DNA of 8,764 nucleotides, from positions 1 through 8,764 of the forward strand of contig PMFP01000120.1 of the NCBI GenBank assembly GCA_003155175.1, written 5' to 3'. Position 1 is the stretch's first letter; every line of letters starts with the position of its first letter. Positions 1 through 6,352 of the stretch are shown here, piece by piece. The notes under the pieces are model-generated. The model searched no databases. It was not told the DNA's origin and was given only the letters and a program-made list of their open reading frames with translations. The stretch comes from Vulcanimicrobiota bacterium (GTDB taxonomy: Bacteria > Vulcanimicrobiota > Vulcanimicrobiia > Vulcanimicrobiales > Vulcanimicrobiaceae). Position numbers and translations under genes: made by a program.

Positions 1-3000
1 GCGTCGTAGAGAACGGGAATCAGCACCAGCGTGAACGCGGTCGCCGTCGAGAGCCCTCCGACGACGGCGATTGCCAAAGGACGCTCCATGGCAGCGCCCG
101 CACCGATGCCGAAGGCCAGCGGCAACAGGCCGCCGATGGCTGCGAACGTCGTCATCAGGATCGGCCGCAACCGCGTCTGAGCGGCGCGCAAGGCGGCTTC
201 GACGATCGAGGCGCCGGCACGCATCTGCTGGTTGGCAAACTCGACGATCAGGATCGCGCTCTTGCTGGACAAGCCGATGAGCATGACGTAGCCGACCTGT
301 GCGTAGGCGTCCTGCGCCATGTCGGGCGAGAAGAGGAACGGCACGGGAACGAGCCGCCGGAAATTCAGGAAGAGCAGTGCGCCCAACAGAGCCGCCGGGA
401 CGGCCAGCAGCACGATGAGCGGGTCGGTATAGCTCTCGTACTGCGCGGCGAGAACCAGGAACACGACGATGATGCCGAGCGCGAAGATCAGGATGCTGGT
501 GCTGCCGGCGGCGATTTCGTCGAGCTGGATGCCCGACCACTCGAAGCTGACGCCCGGTGGAAAGACCTGTTTGGCGATCTGCTGCATCGCCTCGATCGCC
601 TCGCCGGATCCGTGGCCCGGCGCCGGATTGCCGCTCAGTTCGATGCTGCGATAGAGATTGTAGTGCGTGATGACCGGCGCCGATTTCACTACCTGGGTGT
701 CCACGAGCGCGCTTAGCGGCGTCATGACGCTCCCCGTGCTCGACGTGAACGTGTTCGCGGTCGGCGGCGGTGGATTGCTCGACCGCACGAAGAGCGTGCC
801 GAGCGAAGAGACGCGATTGCGGTACGGTTCGTCGGCCTGGACGATCACCTGCCACGACCGGTTGAGGTACGTGAAGTTGTTGACGTACAGCGAACCCAGG
901 TTCACTTGCATCGTCTGGAAGACGTCGGAGAGCGGCACGCCGATCGCGAGCACCTTGTTGCGATCGATGTTCGCATCGACTTGCGGTGAATTCAGACGGA
1001 ATTGGGTGAACACGTTTTGAAGCCGGTGGTCCTGCGCGGCAGCGCCCATCACGCCGTAGGCCGTCAGCATCAGCTTGTCCAACCCGACGTTTCCGCGATC
1101 TTCGATTTCGAACTGGAATCCGCCGAAGCTGCCGACGCCGTTGATCGCCGGCGGGTTGAGCGCGTAGATCTGCGCCTCGGGAATCTGCGTGAACATCTTA
1201 AAGTTGACCATTTGCAGAATCTCGTTGATGCCCGGCCGCTCTCCCCACGGCTTGAGCTGCGCGAACATGATTCCGCGATTGGGAGCCGCCCCGGTGAAGC
1301 TGAACCCTCCGACGTCGAATAGGTCGCGCACGCCCGGCGTGTTCAGTATGATCGCTTCGGCTTTCTTCGCGATGGCCTGTTCGCCGGCGAGCGACGTGCC
1401 CTCCGGCGTCTGAATCAGCGCGATGAAGTAGCCTTGGTCCTCGTCGGGTATGAACGCGCTGGGCGTGGACTGGAAGAGAAATCCGGTCAGCAGCAGCGCC
1501 GCAAGGAAGACGACGAGGACTAGTCCGCGCAGCCGGAATGCCCTGGGGAGCGTTCGTCCGTACCAATCGCGGAATCGCTGCAAGCCCGTGTTGAAGGCGC
1601 GGAAGAACGGAGACTTCGACTCGACGTCGCCTTCCAGGAGACGCGCCGAAAGCGTGGGTGCGAGCGTGAGCGCCTGCAGGAGCGATATCGAGATCGACGC
1701 CGCGATCGTCAGCGCGAATTGCTTGTAGAGTTGTCCGGTCGTTCCCGGGAAGAACGCTACCGGCACGAAGACCGCGAGCAATACCAGCGACGACGCCACG
1801 ACGGCGCTCTGGATTTCGTTCATCGCCGTTTCCGCGCTCTCGAGACGAGTCGCCTTTCCCCGGTCTATGTTCATGTGCCGCGCGATGTTTTCGATGACGA
1901 CGATGGCGTCGTCCACGACCAGACCGGTAGCGAGCGTGAGGCCGAAGAGGGTGATCGTGTTGATCGTGAAGCCGAAGAGCTTCATGATGAAGAAGGTGCC
2001 GATCAGCGACACGGGGATCGTTGCGGCCGGAATGAGCGTCGAACGCGGATCTTGCAAAAACAAGAAGATGACGATAACGACGAGCACGATCGAGAGCAGC
2101 AGCGTGATGACCACTTCGCGGATGGATTCCCGCACGAACGTCGTCGAGTTGAACGCGATCTTGTAATGGACGCCCGGCGGGAAGTGCGCGGACAGGTCGT
2201 CCATCTTCTGCGTGACCGCGTTCGAAAGCGCGAGCGCGTTCGCGGTGGAGTATTGCAAGACGCCCAGTCCGACGACGTTGTCGTCGCCGTCGAACCGAAG
2301 CGCGCTGGAGTAGTCCTCGGCTCCGAGCTCGACCCTGGCGACGTCCGAGAGGCGAGTGAACCCGCCGTTGGGATCGGTTCGCAGAACGATGTCGGCGAAT
2401 TGCGTCGGGTCGGAGAGCTGCGTGACGGCGTTGACCGGATACGTGTACGGCTGGTCGGGCTTCTGGGGAGGCGCGCCGACGCTGCCGGCCGCGACCTCGA
2501 CGTTTTGCTGCTGGAGAGCGCTCACGACGTCGCCGGTGTCCAGCCCGCGCGCCGCGAGCTCGCGCGGATTGAGCCAGATCCGCATGGCGTACTGCCGCTG
2601 GCCGAAGATGCGGATCTGCGAAACGCCCTGAATGCGGCTCAGGTCGTTGACGATGTTGATCTGCGCGTAATTGCTCAGGAAGAGCGTGTCGTACTTGGAA
2701 CTATCCGACGTGATCGCGAGCGCCATCACGAACGCGCCCGAGTTTTTGCTAACGGTGATGCCGACTTGCTGCACGGTCGCGGGCAGTTGCCCGATCGCGG
2801 ACTGCACGTTGTTCTGTACGTCGGCCGCCGCAATGTCCAAATTCGTGCCGAGATCGAACGTACAGGTGATCGTCGAAAGGCCTTGCGCGCTAGTCGAACT
2901 GATGTAGCGCAGTCCTTGCACGCCGTTGATGGCGTTTTCGAGCGGCGTCGTGACCTGCGCCTCGACCGAGAGCGGGCTCGCTCCGGTGTAAACGGCGGTA

Positions 3001-3134
3001 ACGGTGACGACGGGCGGGGCGATCTGCGGATACTGCGCGATCGGAAGGGTCGGTATGCAAACCAGGCCCGCGAGCAGGATAATGATCGAGCAGACGACCG
3101 AGAGAACCGGGCGCCGTAGGAAGAAAGAACTCAC
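1..3134 (-). CDS. RND-family (HAE1/AcrB-like) inner-membrane multidrug efflux transporter, C-terminus cut by the window edge
   Basis: This is the proton-driven inner-membrane subunit of a tripartite efflux pump. It would take substrates from the periplasm or inner membrane and pass them to a periplasmic adaptor and an outer-membrane channel. The minus strand is open for 1044 codons from a GTG at 3132-3134. The product begins MSSFFLRRPVLSVV, the usual RND N-terminus, and this decides the start. TM1 lies at about residues 9-29, the first periplasmic loop at 30-335, TM2-TM6 at about 340-500, TM7 at about 533-553, the second periplasmic loop at 555-875 and TM8-TM12 from about 880 onward. The TM4 proton-relay pair is present as D408-D409 (GLVVDDAIVVIENI), matching AcrB D407/D408 and favouring HAE1 over metal exporters. 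The TM10 lysine is K958 (SSKSAILIVEFA), and the TM11 RLRPILMTT segment is kept. About 10-40 C-terminal residues are missing. The gene starts 9 nt after lipA. No adaptor-protein gene is visible. Family certain; substrate unknown. Confidence 0.95.
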   Translation of the reverse strand, partial: MSSFFLRRPVLSVVCSIIILLAGLVCIPTLPIAQYPQIAPPVVTVTAVYTGASPLSVEAQVTTPLENAINGVQGLRYISSTSAQGLSTITCTFDLGTNLDIAAADVQNNVQSAIGQLPATVQQVGITVSKNSGAFVMALAITSDSSKYDTLFLSNYAQINIVNDLSRIQGVSQIRIFGQRQYAMRIWLNPRELAARGLDTGDVVSALQQQNVEVAAGSVGAPPQKPDQPYTYPVNAVTQLSDPTQFADIVLRTDPNGGFTRLSDVARVELGAEDYSSALRFDGDDNVVGLGVLQYSTANALALSNAVTQKMDDLSAHFPPGVHYKIAFNSTTFVRESIREVVITLLLSIVLVVIVIFLFLQDPRSTLIPAATIPVSLIGTFFIMKLFGFTINTITLFGLTLATGLVVDDAIVVIENIARHMNIDRGKATRLESAETAMNEIQSAVVASSLVLLAVFVPVAFFPGTTGQLYKQFALTIAASISISLLQALTLAPTLSARLLEGDVESKSPFFRAFNTGLQRFRDWYGRTLPRAFRLRGLVLVVFLAALLLTGFLFQSTPSAFIPDEDQGYFIALIQTPEGTSLAGEQAIAKKAEAIILNTPGVRDLFDVGGFSFTGAAPNRGIMFAQLKPWGERPGINEILQMVNFKMFTQIPEAQIYALNPPAINGVGSFGGFQFEIEDRGNVGLDKLMLTAYGVMGAAAQDHRLQNVFTQFRLNSPQVDANIDRNKVLAIGVPLSDVFQTMQVNLGSLYVNNFTYLNRSWQVIVQADEPYRNRVSSLGTLFVRSSNPPPPTANTFTSSTGSVMTPLSALVDTQVVKSAPVITHYNLYRSIELSGNPAPGHGSGEAIEAMQQIAKQVFPPGVSFEWSGIQLDEIAAGSTSILIFALGIIVVFLVLAAQYESYTDPLIVLLAVPAALLGALLFLNFRRLVPVPFLFSPDMAQDAYAQVGYVMLIGLSSKSAILIVEFANQQMRAGASIVEAALRAAQTRLRPILMTTFAAIGGLLPLAFGIGAGAAMERPLAIAVVGGLSTATAFTLVLIPVLYD

Positions 3135-3143
3135 GCGGCCGCG

Positions 3144-4061
3144 TTATCCAGCCTGCTCGAACGCCTGCTCGGCGTGATACGACGACCGCGACAGCGGGCT
3201 CGAAACGACCTGGTGGAAGCCTTTCGACTCGGCGAGCGATCCGAGGCGAGAGAACGTCCCGGGGGTCACGAACTCGACGACCGGTAGATGTTTCTTTGAG
3301 GGTTGAAGGTACTGGCCCATCGTGAAGATGTCCACGCCGCTTTCCCGCGCGTCGTCCATCGTGCGTTCGACCTCGCCCTCGCTCTCGCCCAAGCCGAGCA
3401 TGATCGAGGTCTTCGTGTAACGCTCGGGCGCCCGGGCCTTGGCGTGGCGAAGGATGCGCAGCGATTGCTCGTATCCGGCGCGCTTGTCGCGCACCGACGG
3501 GGTGAGCCGCTCGACCGTTTCGACGTTGTGCGCGAAGACGTCCGGACGAGCGTCCATGACGATGTCGAGCGCCGCCAGGTCGCCGCGATAGTCGCCGCTG
3601 AGGATCTCGACTTTCGATCCGGGCACGCGCTCGTGAATCGCGCGCACGGTATTTGCAAAGATGAGCGCTCCGCCGTCGGCTAAGTCGTCGCGGTCCACCG
3701 CCGTCAGCACGAGGTACGTCCAGCCGAGGTCGCGCACCGCGTCGGCCACGCGAACGGGTTCGAGCCAATCCACCGCGCCGCGCGGATTCCCGGTCTTGAC
3801 GTTGCAGAAGCGGCAGCCCCGCGTGCACGTATCGCCCAGAATCATGATCGTGGCGGTGCCCGCCCCCCAGCATTCCGCGACGTTCGGGCAGGCGGCTTCC
3901 TTACAGACCGTGTTGAGCCGGAGCGACCCGACGCGCGCTCGCACGCGCTCGTAGTCGTCGCCGTACGGCAGCGAAACGCGCAGCCAATCGGGCTTGCGCG
4001 CGCGATGCTTGCCTATGCCGGCGCCGCCGGCTGCGTCGATTAGATTGATTTCAGTAGTCAT
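3144..4061 (-). CDS. lipA: Lipoyl synthase LipA (radical SAM)
   Basis: LipA inserts two sulfur atoms into protein-bound octanoyl groups on lipoyl domains (E2 subunits, GcvH) to make the lipoyl cofactor, using radical SAM chemistry. The 305-residue product has the usual family length. The auxiliary 4Fe-4S cluster cysteines are C53, C58 and C64 (CKEAACPNVAEC, the CX4CX5C motif). The radical SAM cysteines are C79, C83 and C86 (CTRGCRFC). The C-terminal RSSY motif at residues 292-295, which supplies the serine ligand of the auxiliary cluster, is present, as are the conserved ILSGDYRGD and HNVETV-type stretches. The ATG at 4059-4061 overlaps the lipB stop as ATGA and has no clear Shine-Dalgarno, so translation is probably coupled to lipB. 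The same frame stays open upstream to about 4691, but that part encodes arginine-rich nonsense opposite no known domain and is read from within lipB in another frame. All catalytic residues are present, so the enzyme should be active. Confidence 0.98.
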   Translation of the reverse strand: MTTEINLIDAAGGAGIGKHRARKPDWLRVSLPYGDDYERVRARVGSLRLNTVCKEAACPNVAECWGAGTATIMILGDTCTRGCRFCNVKTGNPRGAVDWLEPVRVADAVRDLGWTYLVLTAVDRDDLADGGALIFANTVRAIHERVPGSKVEILSGDYRGDLAALDIVMDARPDVFAHNVETVERLTPSVRDKRAGYEQSLRILRHAKARAPERYTKTSIMLGLGESEGEVERTMDDARESGVDIFTMGQYLQPSKKHLPVVEFVTPGTFSRLGSLAESKGFHQVVSSPLSRSSYHAEQAFEQAG

Positions 4062-4744
4062 GAGATGGCGTGGCGAATCGGGACGGCTCGTGAAAAGTCG
4101 CTCTCGAATTCGATGCCGAACGTCCTTTCGAGCTCGAACGCGAAGACTTCCTTGAGTTCGTACACCGATACGCTGCGTCCGGTTTCGCGCGCGAGCGAGG
4201 TCACGCCGCGGTCGGACATCCCGCAGGGGTTGATCAAGCGGTCGTAATCGAGCTGCGTGCACGCGTTGAACGCGATGCCGTGCATCGAGACCATGCGCGA
4301 GACGGCCAGTCCGATGGCCGCGATCTGATTGGTCCCGACCCACACCCCGGCGTGCTCGCTCCACGGGGCGCCCGTCACGCCGAAGCGCGCGCAGGCCGCA
4401 ATCGCGGCATGCTCTAGCGAGCGAACGAGCGGGACGATTTCCCGGAAGCGCTCGAGCCGGCGGATCGGATAGACGACCAGCTGCCCGGGCCCATGGTAGG
4501 TGACGTCGCCGCCGCGCTCGATCTCGACGACCTCGATGCCGCGCGCTTCGAGCTGCTCGCGGGAGAAGAGGACGTTCTCCGGTTTGGCGGTGCGTCCCAG
4601 CGTGATCACGGCCGGATGCTCGACGAAGATCCAGGTGTCGGGGTCGCTGCCTTCGCGCACGCGCTCGTGAATGGCGTGCTGCATCCGCCACACCTCGCGG
4701 TAGGGGCGCAGCCCAAGGTCCAGCATCCGCACTCTCACGGCCAT
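4058..4744 (-). CDS. lipB: Octanoyltransferase LipB, with the catalytic lysine replaced by glutamine
   Basis: LipB transfers octanoate from octanoyl-acyl carrier protein to the target lysine of lipoyl domains, the step before LipA. The 228-residue product carries the family motifs: EHPAVITLGR (42-51), RGGDVTYHGPGQ (77-88), MHGIAFN (154-160) and NPCG (172-175) with the acyl-enzyme cysteine C174. The family normally has a lysine immediately before the IAAIG segment (E. coli K135, M. tuberculosis K142), forming a Cys/Lys dyad. Here the segment reads GTNQIAAIG, so residue 140 is Gln (codon CAG, complement of 4325-4327). The only lysines in the protein are K54 and K198, neither at this site. The gene lies 50 nt after lpdA and overlaps lipA by 4 nt. 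The ATG at 4742-4744 follows AAGGCGAGC, a weak ribosome-binding site. A second in-frame ATG lies at codon 7, but homologues align from near the chosen start. The family call is firm; full activity is less certain. Confidence 0.96.
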   Translation of the reverse strand: MAVRVRMLDLGLRPYREVWRMQHAIHERVREGSDPDTWIFVEHPAVITLGRTAKPENVLFSREQLEARGIEVVEIERGGDVTYHGPGQLVVYPIRRLERFREIVPLVRSLEHAAIAACARFGVTGAPWSEHAGVWVGTNQIAAIGLAVSRMVSMHGIAFNACTQLDYDRLINPCGMSDRGVTSLARETGRSVSVYELKEVFAFELERTFGIEFESDFSRAVPIRHAIS

Positions 4745-4768
4745 GCTCGCCTTAACCCGCTCCCGCCG

Positions 4769-4785
4769 CCGGGCGATTCACCCGG
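4769..4785 (-). other. Short GC hairpin in the lpdA-lipB gap
   Basis: A 5-bp perfect inverted repeat (CCGGG / CCCGG) with a 7-base loop sits in the 50-nt space between the lpdA stop and the lipB start. On the minus-strand transcript it is not followed by a U-run, so it does not look like an intrinsic terminator. It could modestly affect mRNA stability or lipB initiation, or be chance in GC-rich DNA. Confidence 0.25.
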
Positions 4786-4794
4786 TCCCCCCAC

Positions 4795-6240
4795 TTATTT
4801 GGCGGCGATCGGGGTTTTGGGCTTTTGGTTGACGATGTGGATGGCCTTACCGTGCGCGGCTTCGGCGGCATCCATGATGCCTTCGGTGAGCGTCGGATGC
4901 GGATGGATCGAGAGCCCGATGTCCTCCAGCGTCGCGCCGAGTTCGAGCGCCATTACGCCTTCGCCGATGAGCGATTCGGCTTGCGGCGCGACGATGTGCA
5001 TGCCCAGGAGTGCGTCGCTCTTCGCGTCGCCGACGAGTTTGATGAGTCCGTCGGTGTCGTTCATCGTCCGAGCGCGCCCGCTCGCCGCGAGCGGAAACTT
5101 GCCGATGCGAACTTCGTAGCCTTTCGCCTTGGCCTCTTCTTCGGAAAGGCCGACGGTCGCGACTTCGGGATCGGTGTAGACGCAATTCGGAATCGCGGCC
5201 GGATCGAACGCCGCGGAGCGATCGCCCGAGATGACTTCGGCGGCGACGACGCCTTGCTTCATCGCGCGGTGCGCGAGGAGCGGCTGACCGCTGACGTCGC
5301 CGATGGCGAACACGTTGGGAACGCTGGTTCGGCATTGCTGATCGATCGCGATGAAGCCGTGGTCGTCCGTCTTCAGGCCGGCGGCCTGAAGGTCGAGCGT
5401 GTCGGTGACCGGGCGCCGTCCGACGGCGACGAGCACCATGTCGAACTCGCGCGTTTCGTCCTTGCCGCCGGTGGCTTCGCCGCTGAACGTCGCCTTGACG
5501 CTCTTACCGTCTTTCTTCAGATCGCTCACCTTGGTGGAGAGCATGATCTCGACGCCTTGCTTCTTGAGAATGCGCCCGAGCGTCTTGGAGATTTCCAGAT
5601 CGGTTCCGGTCAGAATCTGCGGCAACGCTTCGATGACCAGCACGTTCGCGCCCAGGCGCGTGTACACGGTTGCGAATTCGAGGCCGATGACGCCTCCTCC
5701 GATCACGAGCATGCGCTTGGGAATGCGCTTGAGCTGCACGGCGTCGTCGGAATTGATGATGGTCTCTCCGTCGCGGGGCCACGCTTTGACGTCGATGGGC
5801 GCCGAGCCGGTCGCGATCACGACGTTCTGAGCCTTGATGTTCTCCGTGCCGCCCTCTTTGGTCTTTAGGACGATTTCCGTCGGACTCTTGAACGTCGCGT
5901 CGCCGTACATGAATTGCACGTTGTTGGCTTTGAAGAGCGTCCGCACGCCGCCGACGTTGGCCGTGACGACGTCGGTCTTGAACTTCTCGACGCCGGCGCG
6001 GTCGATGTCGAGGCCTTTGACTTTCAGCCCGATCGCTTCGGCACGGTTGATGTGGCGCACGACCTCTCCGACGTGCAGCAAGGCCTTGGTCGGAATGCAG
6101 CCCCAATTGAGGCAAACGCCGCCGACCTCGTCGCGATCGACGCAGACGACCTTCTTTCCGAGTTGCCCCAGGCGGATCGCGGCGTGATAGCCGCCCGGAC
6201 CCGCGCCGATGACGACGGTATCGACTTGATGCTCAGCCAA
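4795..6240 (-). CDS. lpdA: Dihydrolipoamide dehydrogenase (E3 component)
   Basis: This cytoplasmic FAD enzyme reoxidises dihydrolipoyl groups of 2-oxoacid dehydrogenase complexes or the glycine cleavage system with NAD+. The product is 481 residues, typical for E3. An FAD-binding GAGPGG motif lies at 12-17. The redox-active disulfide is C43/C48 (GGVCLNWGCIPTK). An NAD-binding GGGVIG motif lies at 181-186 in the second Rossmann fold, and a second FAD contact is AIGDV at about 312-316. The C-terminal dimerisation domain has HPHPTLTE with catalytic base H448 and partner E453. The start is TTG at 6238-6240: the protein MAEHQVDTVVIGAGPGG begins there as in homologues, and an AGGAG lies 7 nt upstream. 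The frame continues open to an ATG near 6405, but that adds 55 residues unlike the family and would overlap the divergent regulator. The gene leads the lpdA-lipB-lipA-RND cluster. No E1 or E2 gene is in view, so it cannot be assigned to one complex. Confidence 0.97.
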   Translation of the reverse strand: MAEHQVDTVVIGAGPGGYHAAIRLGQLGKKVVCVDRDEVGGVCLNWGCIPTKALLHVGEVVRHINRAEAIGLKVKGLDIDRAGVEKFKTDVVTANVGGVRTLFKANNVQFMYGDATFKSPTEIVLKTKEGGTENIKAQNVVIATGSAPIDVKAWPRDGETIINSDDAVQLKRIPKRMLVIGGGVIGLEFATVYTRLGANVLVIEALPQILTGTDLEISKTLGRILKKQGVEIMLSTKVSDLKKDGKSVKATFSGEATGGKDETREFDMVLVAVGRRPVTDTLDLQAAGLKTDDHGFIAIDQQCRTSVPNVFAIGDVSGQPLLAHRAMKQGVVAAEVISGDRSAAFDPAAIPNCVYTDPEVATVGLSEEEAKAKGYEVRIGKFPLAASGRARTMNDTDGLIKLVGDAKSDALLGMHIVAPQAESLIGEGVMALELGATLEDIGLSIHPHPTLTEGIMDAAEAAHGKAIHIVNQKPKTPIAAK

Positions 6241-6352
6241 CGTGGTGCTCCTATCCGGTGTTTGCTCTCTAAAACAGCCCTTCGACGGCCTATCGGCCCG
6301 GCCCGGTTTTTGGCGAGGCCGCCGCCCGCGAACGGCGAACACAACCCGCCCG
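6241..6352. promoter_or_regulatory. Divergent promoter/operator region between lpdA and the MocR-type regulator
   Basis: This is the only substantial intergenic space in the window (112 nt), lying between two divergent start codons, so it must hold the promoters of both groups unless one starts inside a gene. I cannot pick out a convincing -35/-10 pair for either direction. It contains two short direct repeats: CGGCC at 6286-6290 and 6294-6298, and GCGAAC at 6328-6333 and 6335-6340. MocR-type regulators often bind direct repeats in divergent promoter regions, so these are candidate operator elements, but short GC-rich repeats can arise by chance. No Shine-Dalgarno precedes the regulator ATG at 6353, which may therefore be leaderless or weakly initiated. 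Confidence 0.5.
6247..6253 (-). promoter_or_regulatory. Ribosome-binding site of lpdA that supports the TTG start
   Basis: On the minus strand this reads TAGGAGC. The AGGAG core ends 7 nt before the TTG at 6238-6240. It is the clearest Shine-Dalgarno in the window and decides the lpdA start against the upstream in-frame ATG. Confidence 0.8.

Noticed and set aside
1719..3119. 466-codon plus-strand open frame opposite the RND gene
   Set aside because: The product is a run of Arg, Asp, Glu and Val with no recognisable domain, and it is antisense to a clearly conserved transporter. GC-rich codon use commonly leaves such antisense frames open.
3144..4691. Apparent 515-residue LipA with a 210-residue N-terminal extension
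   Set aside because: The extension is read out of frame from within lipB, is arginine-rich and has no domain. The ATGA overlap at 4058-4061 and normal LipA length support the 305-residue protein.
6263..6279. GTTTTAGAG on the minus strand, resembling the start of a type II CRISPR repeat
   Set aside because: It is a single copy, diverges after nine bases, and no repeats, spacers or cas genes are present.
6286..6311. GC-rich repeat followed by TTTTT on the plus strand, resembling an intrinsic terminator
   Set aside because: The stem is only 4 bp (GGCC/GGCC), separated from the T-run by further GC bases, and no plus-strand gene ends upstream.
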